The notes under the pieces are model-generated. The model was not told the DNA's origin. It did no database searches and worked only from the letters and a program-made list of their open reading frames with translations. Below are positions 15,723 to 23,972 of a DNA stretch of 33,238 nucleotides, piece after piece. This DNA comes from an uncultured Bacteroidales bacterium (GTDB lineage Bacteria; Bacteroidota; Bacteroidia; Bacteroidales; F082): positions 1-33,238 of the forward strand of contig CAMHFN010000023.1 in the NCBI GenBank assembly GCA_946184615.1, read 5' to 3'. A program made the translations under genes and the position numbers. The number at the start of each line of letters is the position of its first letter. Position 1 is the first letter of the stretch.

Positions 15723-16841
15723 TTATATTGTTTTTTTTATACTATTCCATATTACTTTTGCTGCGTTATCCCAGGAGAAATCCTGTACCCGACGACGACC
15801 TTTCTCGACCAATTCCCTACGAACCTCAGGGTCGAGCATCTTCACCATACCTTCAGCAATGGAGTCCTCATCGAAAGGATCCACCAACAGGGCGGCATCT
15901 TGAGCCACCTCAGGCATGGAAGTCACATTGGAGGTGATCACCGGCGTATCGCAACGGAAAGCCTCTAAAATGGGAATACCAAAGCCCTCAAAATAAGAGA
16001 CATACACCGATGCCAAGGCCGCTGCCGTCACCTTGTGCAAGTCTTCCGCACTCAGCCGACCGACAAACATCACATCCTCCTTGCAACTCATGGCCTCGTA
16101 AGCCTGCTGGATCGGCTCCGTCCACCAACGCTTCTCCCCCACAATCACCAGTCTCACGTCGTTTTTACTACGTTGTTTAAACCTATCAAACGCCGTGAAC
16201 AAACGGGCCAAGTTCTTCCGAGGATGCAGCGAGCCCACAAACATGAAATACGGATGGCCGAAACTGTAATGCGCACGGACAATCTTTTTTTCCGCCTCGG
16301 AGAGGGGCTTGAATGTCTCGTTCACCCCATTGTAGGCCACATCGATCTTATTGGGGTCCACTTCATAGCAATCCACGATATCTTGTTTCGAGAACTCCGA
16401 CACCGTGACGATACGTTTGGCTTTTCTCGCAAATTTAGGGAAGAACTTCTTGTAATGCCAGAGATGGATCTTGGGCATGTCACCCGGGAAATGTTCGAAG
16501 TTCAAGTCGTGGAACTCCACCACCTGCGGCACCTTCGAACGTAAGCTCAAATAGCCGTCAGGCGAATAGAACAAATCCGCCTTAATCCGTCTCAAAGCGC
16601 TGGGGACCGACAACTCAAAAAACCAGATGAAGAGGAAGGGATGCCGCGCTTGGGGGAAGAGCACCACCGGCTTCACGTTGTCCGCAAAAAGGAACAGCGG
16701 GTCGGGCTTGCGGTCGAAGATGAAATAGAACTCCACCTCTGGATGGGCCAGCACGATCCGTTTCAGGGTCTCGTAGGCCACCCAGCCGATGCCCTCCAGC
16801 TTGCCTTTCAGCAACAGACGCGTATTGACGGCGATGCGCAT
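15723..16841 (-). CDS. Family 4-type glycosyltransferase (GT-B fold)
   Basis: A 372-aa cytoplasmic or membrane-associated sugar transferase. The N-terminal domain starts MRIAVNTRLLLKGKLEGIGW. The C-terminal nucleotide-sugar domain shows FMFVGSLHPRKNLARLF, VMFVGRLSAEDLHKV and SYFEGFGIPILEAF with the E-x7-E motif, then DAALLVDPFDEDSIAEGM. This is the RfaB/GT4 pattern used in polysaccharide or glycan assembly. The acceptor and donor sugar cannot be told. It is separated from ahcY and purD by 3 and 2 nt, so it is inside the operon rather than in a capsule cluster. Confidence 0.88.
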   Translation of the reverse strand: MRIAVNTRLLLKGKLEGIGWVAYETLKRIVLAHPEVEFYFIFDRKPDPLFLFADNVKPVVLFPQARHPFLFIWFFELSVPSALRRIKADLFYSPDGYLSLRSKVPQVVEFHDLNFEHFPGDMPKIHLWHYKKFFPKFARKAKRIVTVSEFSKQDIVDCYEVDPNKIDVAYNGVNETFKPLSEAEKKIVRAHYSFGHPYFMFVGSLHPRKNLARLFTAFDRFKQRSKNDVRLVIVGEKRWWTEPIQQAYEAMSCKEDVMFVGRLSAEDLHKVTAAALASVYVSYFEGFGIPILEAFRCDTPVITSNVTSMPEVAQDAALLVDPFDEDSIAEGMVKMLDPEVRRELVEKGRRRVQDFSWDNAAKVIWNSIKKTI

Positions 16842-16844
16842 TGC

Positions 16845-18275
16845 TTAGTAGCGATAGATGTCAGACTTGTAAGGACCTTCCACAGGAACGCCGATATAGT
16901 CGGCCTGTTTTTGGGTCAGTTTGGTGAGCTTCACGCCGATCTTCTCGAGATGCAGGCGAGCCACTTCCTCATCAAGGTACTTGGGCAGACAGTACACACC
17001 CACCTTGTATTCGTCGCGTTTTGCCCAAAGGTCCATCTGAGCCAGGGTCTGGTTGGTGAACGAGTTGCTCATCACGAAGCTGGCATGACCCGTGGCACAA
17101 CCCAAGTTGACCAAACGGCCCGAGGCCAGCAAGAAGATGCAGTGACCATCGTCGAAGACATACTTGTCGACCTGAGGCTTGATGTTGATCTTTTCTTTGA
17201 GATGTTCCGTCTTTTCGAGGCGATCCACCTGGATTTCATTGTCGAAGTGACCGATGTTGCACACGATGGCTTGGTCCTTCATCTTGAGGATGTGTTCGAG
17301 GGTAATGACATCGCAGTTTCCCGTGGTCGTCACAAAGATGTTGCCTTCCTTGACGGCTTCTTCCATCGTGGTGACCTCGAAACCTTCCATGGCGGCTTGC
17401 AGGGCGCAGATGGGATCGATCTCGGTAACGAGCACGCGGGCGCCATAGCTCTTCATGGAATGTGAGCAACCCTTGCCCACCTCGCCATAACCGCAAACGA
17501 CGACCACTTTACCCGCAATCATCACGTCGGTGGCACGCTTGATGCCATCGGCCAACGATTCACGGCAACCGTAGAGGTTGTCGAACTTCGACTTGGTGAC
17601 CGAGTCGTTCACGTTGATGGCGGGAACCAGCAACTCGCCACGTTCCTGCATCTGGTAAAGACGATGCACGCCCGTAGTGGTCTCTTCCGAAACGCCCTTC
17701 CAGCCCTTCACCACGGTATGCCAGAAAGTGGGATGCTCCTTATAAGTGGCTTTGATGACGCTCATCAAGGCCTTTTCCTCTTCGCTTCCGCAAGGCGCAT
17801 CCAACAGCTTGGGATCGTTCTCACAGGCATAACCCTTGTGGATGAGCAGGGTGGCGTCACCGCCGTCGTCGACGATCAGGTCCGGACCCGTACCGTCAGG
17901 GAAGGTGATGGCCCGTTTGGTACACCACCAATAGTCTTCGAGGGTCTCCCCTTTCCAGGCAAACACTGAGGTTCCCGTCTCGGCGATGGCCGCTGCGGCA
18001 TGGTCCTGGGTGGAGTAGATGTTGCAGCTGCACCAGCGCACGGTGGCGCCGAGTTCCACCAAGGTCTCGATGAGGCAGGCCGTCTGGATGGTCATGTGCA
18101 GCGAGCCCATGATCTTGGCACCCTTGAGCGGCTTGGTATCGCCATATTTCTTACGGAGGGCCATCAAGCCCGGCATTTCATGTTCAGAGACCTCAATCTC
18201 TTTTCTTCCCCAGTCGGCCAAGTTGATGTCGGCCACCAGATACTGGAGGTTTTGATCCAAAAGTTTATTGTTCAT
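16845..18275 (-). CDS. ahcY: Adenosylhomocysteinase
   Basis: A 476-aa enzyme that reversibly splits S-adenosylhomocysteine into adenosine and homocysteine, clearing the product inhibitor of methyltransferases. [20 protein letters not shown], then [24 protein letters not shown] (catalytic Lys/Asp region), [11 protein letters not shown] (NAD binding), and the C-terminal QMDLW and PYKSDIYRY are all diagnostic. The length is normal for the bacterial long form. It is first in the operon and preceded by a -7 box. Confidence 0.97.
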   Translation of the reverse strand: MNNKLLDQNLQYLVADINLADWGRKEIEVSEHEMPGLMALRKKYGDTKPLKGAKIMGSLHMTIQTACLIETLVELGATVRWCSCNIYSTQDHAAAAIAETGTSVFAWKGETLEDYWWCTKRAITFPDGTGPDLIVDDGGDATLLIHKGYACENDPKLLDAPCGSEEEKALMSVIKATYKEHPTFWHTVVKGWKGVSEETTTGVHRLYQMQERGELLVPAINVNDSVTKSKFDNLYGCRESLADGIKRATDVMIAGKVVVVCGYGEVGKGCSHSMKSYGARVLVTEIDPICALQAAMEGFEVTTMEEAVKEGNIFVTTTGNCDVITLEHILKMKDQAIVCNIGHFDNEIQVDRLEKTEHLKEKINIKPQVDKYVFDDGHCIFLLASGRLVNLGCATGHASFVMSNSFTNQTLAQMDLWAKRDEYKVGVYCLPKYLDEEVARLHLEKIGVKLTKLTQKQADYIGVPVEGPYKSDIYRY

Positions 18276-18308
18276 TTTTTACCTAGTTATTACAAATTGA
18301 TGAATTTG

Positions 18309-18316
18309 CAAAGTTA
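18309..18316 (-). promoter_or_regulatory. -7 box upstream of ahcY
   Basis: TAACTTTG on the minus strand matches TAnnTTTG, 33 nt upstream of the ahcY ATG. No clear TTG was seen at the right distance. The diverging transporter gene begins at 18375 and has only a TATCTTTA near-match at about 18359. Confidence 0.5.
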
Positions 18317-18374
18317 GGTAAAAAAACGATTCACCACCCATTGTTATCCACTTTTCCCTATCTTTACCGCCGAA

Positions 18375-19355
18375 ATGTTTATCGGTGAATTGATATCGTT
18401 GGGCGTGGCCCTGTCGTGGACTGCCACCGCATTGTTTGCGGAGGTGGGCTCCAAACGCATGGGCTCGTTGCCATTCAACACCATCCGCATGACGATGTCC
18501 CTCGTGTTTCTTTGCGTCACGCTATGGCTGGTGATGGGGGTGCCCTACCCGCGTTATGCCGATGCCATCACTTGGACCTGGCTGCTGCTTTCGGGGGTGG
18601 TGGGTTACGTCATCGGCGACTATTGCCTAATGCAGGGCTACATCCACATTGGGTCGCGTTTCGGACAACTTTTCATGACCCTCTCGGCTCCCACCGCTGC
18701 CCTCACCGGGCGTCTACTCCTCGGCGAACAGATGCGCCCCATAGCCATCGTTGGCATGGCCGTCACCTTAAGCGGCATCGCATTGTCGATCCTGTCGAAA
18801 AGCGACGATACAAGCCGTCATGGCATCCGTTTCAAGCTTCCAGCGAAAGGGATCTTCTACGCTGCCATGGCGGGCATCTGCCAGGGCTTCGGCTTGGTGC
18901 TCAGCAAAGGAGGCCTGACGCATTACGACGCTGCTCTTGCCGCTGCAGGCATCTCGGGCGACGCGGTCTTCGCCAATGCCGTTATACCCCTGCCCGTGAG
19001 CGTCAGCATGTCGTTCGCCGCCACCACCATCAGGGCATATATCGGGTTAGTGGGTTTCTTCTTGGCGTTGGTGCTATTCAACAAAGACGGCCTCGCCCAG
19101 CTCCGTCATGCCTTGAGTGACCATAAGGCGATGTGGTGCGTGTTGGCCTCCACCATCTTCGGACCGTTCATCGGGGTCAGCGCCTCACTATTGGCCACCC
19201 AATTCACCTCGGCAGGCATTGCCCAGACGCTCTTTGCGCTCACCCCCATCCTCATCATCGCCCCGGCCGCCCTCCTCTTCCATCAGAAGGTAACCCTTCG
19301 CGAGGTACTGGGAGCCGTGATCAGTGTGGTTGGGGTGTGTCTGTTTTTCATCTAA
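18375..19355 (+). CDS. EamA/DMT-family inner-membrane transporter
   Basis: A 326-aa protein with ten hydrophobic segments in two EamA repeats. Repeat one runs from ELISLGVALSWTATALFAEV to IVGMAVTLSGIALSIL; repeat two runs from GIFYAAMAGICQGFGLVL to LREVLGAVISVVGVCLFFI. The conserved APTAALTGRLLLGEQ and LTPILIIAPAALLFHQ regions fit the drug/metabolite transporter superfamily, whose members export amino acids or nucleoside-like metabolites. An extra segment (SGDAVFANAVIPLPVSVSMS) between helices is unusual. The substrate cannot be told. It diverges from ahcY. Confidence 0.88.
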   Translation: MFIGELISLGVALSWTATALFAEVGSKRMGSLPFNTIRMTMSLVFLCVTLWLVMGVPYPRYADAITWTWLLLSGVVGYVIGDYCLMQGYIHIGSRFGQLFMTLSAPTAALTGRLLLGEQMRPIAIVGMAVTLSGIALSILSKSDDTSRHGIRFKLPAKGIFYAAMAGICQGFGLVLSKGGLTHYDAALAAAGISGDAVFANAVIPLPVSVSMSFAATTIRAYIGLVGFFLALVLFNKDGLAQLRHALSDHKAMWCVLASTIFGPFIGVSASLLATQFTSAGIAQTLFALTPILIIAPAALLFHQKVTLREVLGAVISVVGVCLFFI

Positions 19356-19527
19356 CGGTTAACTTCCATTGCTTGGTTCTTGGTAATCATCAATCTTGTC
19401 AAAGATAGCAAGCTCATAATCTTTATATTGTTAAGAAAAAGAAAAGGGAATCGTTTTTTGTTTGCAAAGCTACAAAGGGGCACCTTGGTCTGTCAAGGGG
19501 GAAGGAAGCATTAATTTATCAACAAAA

Positions 19528-19722
19528 ATGGATTATCGTAGTTCAACGGCTTTTGCGGTCGAAATCCTCCCTAAACATCGGTCCCGGTTCATTTGCGTGT
19601 ATCAACCGAACAGTGATGGCATTGCTGTAGCCCAACACTACATCGATAAGCTTGGACTTGAGCCACATCCCGAAGGCGGCTATTATCGTCAACTCTACGG
19701 CAACGATTCAGCAGGAAATTAG
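19528..19722 (+). pseudogene. Truncated cupin_5 (DUF985) gene remnant
   Basis: The last ~30 residues, AQHYIDKLGLEPHPEGGYYR followed by QLYGNDSAGN, match the N-terminus of cupin_5/DUF985 proteins (Y-I-x-x-L-x-L-x-P-H-P-E-G-G-Y-Y). A stop then follows at the start of a GC-rich hairpin region, so the beta-barrel that defines the family is absent. The preceding ~30 residues (MDYRSSTAFAVEILPKHR onward) do not belong to the family and seem to be another fused fragment. It is therefore a non-functional gene end-piece. The family match is seen in the residues; fusion by deletion is inferred. Confidence 0.6.
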
Positions 19723-19785
19723 CGCCCCTGTTGCCCCAAGTTGCAGGGGTTGCTCCGTTTTTTGGGGTGGTTTTGGGCGCTTTTT
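19721..19785 (+). terminator. GC-rich branched hairpin ending in a T run
   Basis: AGCGCCC (19721-19727) pairs with GGGCGCT (19775-19781), which is followed by TTTT. CCCCTG (19725-19730) also pairs with CAGGGG (19744-19749), sharing bases with the outer stem, and CCCCAA (19734-19739) can pair with TTGGGG (19762-19767). It therefore looks like a terminator with alternative inner folds. It starts exactly where the cupin remnant stops. Confidence 0.45.
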
Positions 19786-20026
19786 ACACCTAGCTTCTTT
19801 AATCAACATTGATTGTATCCGCCGCCAAAGAAAATCATCAATAAAACTAATGTTTAACCAACTTCTTGTATCCTTGCATTACCATCCTCTCCCCTCTATC
19901 TCTTGTTGAGGAGCACAAGTCGAGCTTAAAGAAAGCGTTGGAACAATACCAATAATCAAGTGTCAACTATTTCTATGATAAAACAATCCAAGGGGCGAAT
20001 AAGACTTGATACAAAGAATCACTTTT
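19786..20026. other. Intergenic stretch, possible gene tail
   Basis: No complete gene. A plus-strand frame reading LVEEHKSSLKKALEQYQ before a stop near 19955 is coding-like in character but has no start codon nearby and no recognised family. It may be another remnant. Confidence 0.25.
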
Positions 20027-20290
20027 TCAATACATTGGATTAAGTTCGTGATAAGGGTCGAAGAATAATGGATAAATGCGACCATAATCTGCAAGGACAA
20101 AATATATTCTTGGAGACCTGATGCCTTTAGTCCTATCAGCGACCTCGTTCTCAGCAGTATAAAGGGCAAAATGATAAATCTCCGGCAATATTCCTTTTGT
20201 AAGATTTGGATAAATTGTTGACACTTCAGCATCTGATGTCAACAAATCAGATTCCAAATCTGAGTCTGTATCAAAAAACTTATTGGCCAT
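20027..20290 (-). CDS. Small putative toxin paired with the Panacea antitoxin
   Basis: An 87-aa protein whose start overlaps the end of the DUF4065 gene by 11 bp. The N-terminus is acidic (DTDSDLESDLLTSDAEVS). The C-terminal half (IYFVLADYGRIYPLFFDPYH) is strand-rich and ends in P-Y-H-E-L-N-P. Known Panacea loci pair the antitoxin with small toxins of many unrelated folds, so the position suggests toxin. The residues alone do not identify a toxin family. An alternative frame over the same DNA (19963-20232) lacks such context. Confidence 0.5.
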   Translation of the reverse strand: MANKFFDTDSDLESDLLTSDAEVSTIYPNLTKGILPEIYHFALYTAENEVADRTKGIRSPRIYFVLADYGRIYPLFFDPYHELNPMY

Positions 20291-20819
20291 TTCTCACACG
20301 GTCATGACGAGCCTTGTAATAGTTATACATCGAGTCCAGCGAGATTTCGCGCTGAGAGTAATCAAATGGCGACAGCCCCTTGCGCTGATCAGCCCATGGC
20401 GACTCAACATGAGTTAAAAAGATGAGTTGGTTCTGTGATTTAGAACCATAAAGCATGACGACAGAGTCGATACATTCAATTTCATCTTTTGTTAGATGCA
20501 TTTTTTGGGCAAGTGCTTCCGCTTCCTCAGCCAAATTCTCATCAGTACAACCGAAATCCTTTGCGTGTAAGTGGCCACACATATCATCTGTTTTGTCCTT
20601 ATATTCATAGTAAACAGCAGGATAGACAGGACCATTGACCCATGCCTGTGGATTTTCAGCAAATAAAGTATTCTCGCGACCGAAAAAAACCATATACCAC
20701 GACTGTGTATAATACAGAATCTTTTGAATCTTTAAAGGGCTTACGGACAACCCCTTGGACAAAAGAGAAACGCCCAAATACCTTGCAACATCTTTAATAT
20801 CTCTCATTTCTTTTGTCAT
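20280..20819 (-). CDS. Panacea/DUF4065 (SocA-like) antitoxin
   Basis: A 179-aa protein with the Panacea signature: VARYLGVSLLSKGLSVSPLK followed by IQKILYYTQSWYMVFFGR, then NPQAWVNGPVYPAVYYEYK and the helical ECIDSVVMLYGSKSQNQLIF with THVESPWADQRK. Panacea-domain proteins act as broad-range antitoxins in two-gene loci and, in SocA, as proteolysis adaptors. The gene order antitoxin then toxin and the 11-bp overlap fit that class. ATG 20819 gives the expected N-terminus. Confidence 0.85.
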   Translation of the reverse strand: MTKEMRDIKDVARYLGVSLLSKGLSVSPLKIQKILYYTQSWYMVFFGRENTLFAENPQAWVNGPVYPAVYYEYKDKTDDMCGHLHAKDFGCTDENLAEEAEALAQKMHLTKDEIECIDSVVMLYGSKSQNQLIFLTHVESPWADQRKGLSPFDYSQREISLDSMYNYYKARHDRVRNGQ

Positions 20820-20861
20820 AATATCTATGGTTTTGTTTTACAAACTATCACTTTTCCGCTA

Positions 20862-20869
20862 CAAAAATA
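20862..20869 (-). promoter_or_regulatory. -7 box of the Panacea locus
   Basis: TATTTTTG on the minus strand matches TAnnTTTG, 42 nt upstream of the ATG. A TTTG lies 22 nt further upstream, slightly longer than the usual spacing. Confidence 0.45.
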
Positions 20870-21014
20870 AGCAAAAAAAATTCTCCGAGCACAAAAAAAA
20901 GCTACATTTCCCAATTTAGAATCAATTTAGAAAAAGATTCTCCATAGATAATGACATTTTATTCGAAAGGAACCTAAAGGGAACAAAGAAAGATGAAGTG
21001 TCGGCGAAGGCAAC

Positions 21015-21206
21015 TCATCTTCTCTCCGCATGATAATCCCTATACCTATCACACCGACCCCTAACCTGATAGGCTGCAAGGGTCTCGGGATAACGCTTGA
21101 CCACGGTATTGAAGTTGCAGAAGCGCAGCTGGGCTTCGGCGGCGAATTCATCATTTGTGAAGGTGTTTAGGGCTTTGAAATGTTCTTCAGGAAGGTATTT
21201 CGTAAA
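21015..21206 (-). pseudogene. Unidentified C-terminal gene fragment, in frame after the glycosidase stop
   Basis: Right after the TAG that ends the glycosidase-like frame, the same frame continues for 63 codons (YLPEEHFKALNTFTNDEFAA, then QLRFCNFNTVVKRYPETLAA) to a TGA at 21015. The residue composition and codon use look protein-coding, but there is no ATG, GTG or TTG near its beginning. It is either the tail of a different gene joined by deletion, or a C-terminal extension lost by a nonsense change. Glycosidases of this family normally end near the TAG, which favours the first. The parent family was not recognised. Confidence 0.5.
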
Positions 21207-21830
21207 CTAGGGTTTCTCTCGCATCACCAGATAATTGATGTTCCTCCACTTCTTGCTGGTCTTGGGATTGGGATCGCCAAACTCATGGCGTTGGCCATCG
21301 GCATCGGTCGCCCAGCCGTAGGCATTGGCTCCGACCAAATAGATGGCATTGTCTACGCCTAGATCGACCAAGGCTTGTGAAAAATCGTGGAACGACTCAA
21401 TGGTGAGTGTCTCCACCGTGAAGATTTCACCATTCCGGTCGCATAGTGCCTTTCGTACCAACTTGCCTTTCTGCTCGTTTTCAACCAACTGTCCGTTATC
21501 CACCAAAGGGAATTGACGGAAGAAATAACCGCCCTTCTCGGTGGCCTCTTCAAAGAGGGGTGAGTTGTCGGCCACGCCTACCGTCACCGTGTCGTTGATG
21601 ATGGCACAATAGCCTCGCTTGGAGAGTCCCCAAGCCTTGGGCTCGCCTTTCAACACGAAAGCCCCAACGATGCCGCCATTGTCGGCCCGGATGTCAGCGG
21701 CTTGGGCCGTGAAAATGATGCCTGGATCGTTGCGGTCAATCGCTCCAAGATGAAGGCTCATGGTCACCTGATGGGGAATGTACAGCCGCATCGGAATGTC
21801 ATTGATAACGGTATCCGATCCGCGTCTCAT
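21207..21830 (-). pseudogene. 5'-truncated phosphodiester glycosidase (NAGPA-like) gene
   Basis: MSLHLGAIDRNDPGIIFTAQ, then GAFVLKGEPKAWGLSKRGYC, NSPLFEEATEKGGYFFRQFP, SFHDFSQALVDLGVDNAIYL and the final NINYLVMR follow the Bacteroidetes branch of the NAGPA/phosphodiester-glycosidase family. The protein lacks the usual signal peptide and N-terminal region. Upstream sequence is instead a LytTR fragment in another frame, so it is probably not secreted and not functional. An ATG at 21830 could still start an internal-only protein of 207 aa, so expression is not ruled out. Confidence 0.6.
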
Positions 21831-21945
21831 TGTCGGTCTGGACAAGATTGCAGTAGTTGCCGTCCGAAGAGATAAACACGATCTTCTCGGGTGCAATGCG
21901 CACCAGATCCGTGGTGGTCGATATGATCAGATATTTCTTCAGCAT
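21799..21945 (-). pseudogene. N-terminal fragment of a LytTR DNA-binding protein gene
   Basis: From an ATG at 21945 the frame reads MLKKYLIISTTTDLVRIAPE followed by KIVFISSDGNYCNLVQTDNE. This is the start of a LytTR domain (basic strand, I-V-x-I-x-x-x-G-N-Y, next strand) as in small Bacteroidetes LytTR regulators. After NETR the frame diverges and stops, and the glycosidase-like frame takes over. The second half of the DNA-binding domain is missing. The promoter and first third of a regulator gene therefore remain, joined to another gene's 3' portion. Confidence 0.6.
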
Positions 21946-21952
21946 GACGAGG

Positions 21953-21985
21953 CAAAAGTAACAACTCCTTTGGAATGCAAAGTTA
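21953..21985 (-). promoter_or_regulatory. Promoter elements left with the LytTR fragment
   Basis: Two TAnnTTTG matches on the minus strand, TACTTTTG (21953-21960) and TAACTTTG (21978-21985), lie within 45 nt upstream of the ATG at 21945. They may still drive transcription through the fused remnants. Confidence 0.4.
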
Positions 21986-22037
21986 TGGATTTGGTCCAAA
22001 TGTACGAAATAGCCCGATTAATGTATGAAATAAAAAG

Positions 22038-23966
22038 TTAGAAGTGATAATTCAGCATCACCTCAAAACTACGCCCTGGCATGGGCCTCCAAAGGACGTT
22101 TTGATAGTCCTTGTCGGTAAGGTTGTTGCATCGGACCTCCACACGGTACTTGTTCCACTGCTTGCCTACCGTCACATGGTGCAGCACATAGGCTGGCAGG
22201 TCAAAGGCATAAAAGTCGGCATACGAAGTGCTGCGAAGACCTGTGACTTCCAAGGTATAGCTTAGATCCCATGTCGTCCAACGCACGTTGGCAAAGAGGT
22301 TGCCATGGTGGCGTGGAATGTAGATCAGCTGCTTGCCCAAGTTGCCATGCGATTGGGCGTTTTCGCTCTCGTCCGTGGTATAGGTGAACACATAGTTGCC
22401 TGAGAGGCTGTACTTCCAATCGCCATGGGTGTAACTGAAATCGACATGATTCTCAATGCCTCGGGCAAAAACCAAAGCCACATTTTGGGGCACCCAATAA
22501 CGGTAGGAAGTGGGTACCCATTGAATCCAGTTTTTCACCTTCGAGAGATACGCCCCAGAACGGAGGTCCAACTTCAGGCCCTGCACGTTCATGTTGTAGC
22601 TGACCGCCAAGTCCAACGTGCGACCGTTTTCAGGCAACAAGTCGGGATTGCCGCCAGGGTGCCAATACAAATCGTTCAGCGAAGGGTTGCGGTAGTTGTG
22701 GCTGTATCCCAACGTCATCCCAAAACCCTTGGGGAAATGATAGGAGAATGTCGCCGTGGGGAATACGCCCATCGATTGGCCATCAACCACATCGTAGCGC
22801 GCCGTCACACTCAAATCAGCCTTCTCGAAGGGATTCCCCTCTATGGCGACATACGACGAGAGCATGTCGCGACGTTTCGTATCTTGATAGTTGTTGGAGT
22901 TGACCCGTTCCCGATCCCACTGGATCTTGCCTTTCAGTTTCCAGGATGCAAAGAGTTGTTGCTCCACATCGGCAATCTGATGTAACACCACCGCCCTGTT
23001 TTCGGAGTTGATGCGAGTGATCAGCACATCGGCCGAATCGAGCAACATGCCGTGCACTTCTAGATAATAGCGTTGGTTTTCCAGAAAGGCTGCCGACTTC
23101 AGCTGTAGCTTGCCTCCTTCCCAAAAGAGCTTATAAGTCAAGAAGTTTCGGGAGAAATTATCTCGGGTCCACTCTTCGGTGTTTTTGTTTTCAACGTTAG
23201 GCATGATGGGTGGCAGGTTGCGGTTGTTCCACTGATTCCACGAGGAGAGCGACAAGATGCCGTGTTTTAGCATGACACTGAACTCAGGCATGATACCATA
23301 ATCCACAAAATCAGCGTTCTGCTGTTTCATGGTCTTGGGTGGCATGAGACCCGTATTCAAATACGTAAAATCATTGTCGGAGGAATTACGGTAAGCCTTC
23401 ACCCGGAACGACACCTTTTTGCCACAATATCCCGCAGTGACAAAGCTGCCCAAGGTATTGAAGCTGCCGTAGGTCTGCTTCAAGTCGAGGATCAAGCCCT
23501 TGCCAAAAGTATTCTTGCTGTCGATGTTGACCGACCCACCCAGTCCCCCGCTATTGTTGGAAGTACCACTCCCCCACTTCAAGTCGATATCGTCGGCCAA
23601 AAAGACAGGAATGGTGCTGAAATCGACCTGTCCCAAAGTCGGAGCATTAAGCTGGAAACCGTTCCAAAGCACCAGGGTATGGCTTGCCGTTGTGCCTCGA
23701 AACGAAGCCGTGGAGACCCCTCCAGGTCCGTAGGTTTTGATAAAAACGGGACTATGTTGAATTAAAAGTTCCGATAGTGTTGATGTACTTTTTGTTTCCA
23801 ACACCAACGAATCCACTTTTTTCATCACCAGCGGACGGAGTTCTTCGTGCTGTGTACCATCCGCTGTGACGTTTACCGCATTTAAGGTAATCGTATCTTG
23901 TGCTGGAGATAACCACGCCCACAGCACCAATACCACAAGCCACGCTATCTTCAACCGAGCTGTCAT
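22038..23966 (-). CDS. TonB-dependent outer-membrane receptor, BtuB-like
   Basis: A 642-aa receptor that takes up a scarce ligand across the outer membrane using the proton-motive force through TonB. A signal peptide (LKIAWLVVLVLWAWLSPAQ) precedes TonB-box-like DTITLNAVNVTA. The plug domain shows FIKTYGPGGVSTASFRGTTA, then TLVLWNGFQLNAPTLGQVDF, as in vitamin B12/siderophore receptors. The rest is alternating beta-strand pattern, ending in the aromatic SFEVMLNYHF expected for outer-membrane insertion. It has no N-terminal CarboxypepD domain, so it is not a SusC-type protein. ATG 23966 is used; TTG 23969 directly precedes it. It starts 6 nt after the MORN-repeat gene. The ligand cannot be told, though cobalamin is a reasonable guess. 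Confidence 0.88.
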   Translation of the reverse strand: MTARLKIAWLVVLVLWAWLSPAQDTITLNAVNVTADGTQHEELRPLVMKKVDSLVLETKSTSTLSELLIQHSPVFIKTYGPGGVSTASFRGTTASHTLVLWNGFQLNAPTLGQVDFSTIPVFLADDIDLKWGSGTSNNSGGLGGSVNIDSKNTFGKGLILDLKQTYGSFNTLGSFVTAGYCGKKVSFRVKAYRNSSDNDFTYLNTGLMPPKTMKQQNADFVDYGIMPEFSVMLKHGILSLSSWNQWNNRNLPPIMPNVENKNTEEWTRDNFSRNFLTYKLFWEGGKLQLKSAAFLENQRYYLEVHGMLLDSADVLITRINSENRAVVLHQIADVEQQLFASWKLKGKIQWDRERVNSNNYQDTKRRDMLSSYVAIEGNPFEKADLSVTARYDVVDGQSMGVFPTATFSYHFPKGFGMTLGYSHNYRNPSLNDLYWHPGGNPDLLPENGRTLDLAVSYNMNVQGLKLDLRSGAYLSKVKNWIQWVPTSYRYWVPQNVALVFARGIENHVDFSYTHGDWKYSLSGNYVFTYTTDESENAQSHGNLGKQLIYIPRHHGNLFANVRWTTWDLSYTLEVTGLRSTSYADFYAFDLPAYVLHHVTVGKQWNKYRVEVRCNNLTDKDYQNVLWRPMPGRSFEVMLNYHF

Positions 23967-23972
23967 CAATTA

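Noticed and set aside
19963..20232. 89-aa minus-strand frame overlapping the Panacea partner gene
   Set aside because: Different frame from the gene that overlaps the antitoxin stop; residue composition is hydrophobic and random-looking.
21015..21206. LemA-like reading of the unidentified tail (N-x-x-V-x-x-Y-P-E-x-L-A-A-Y)
   Set aside because: Similarity to the LemA C-terminal pattern covers only a few residues and lacks the preceding helices.
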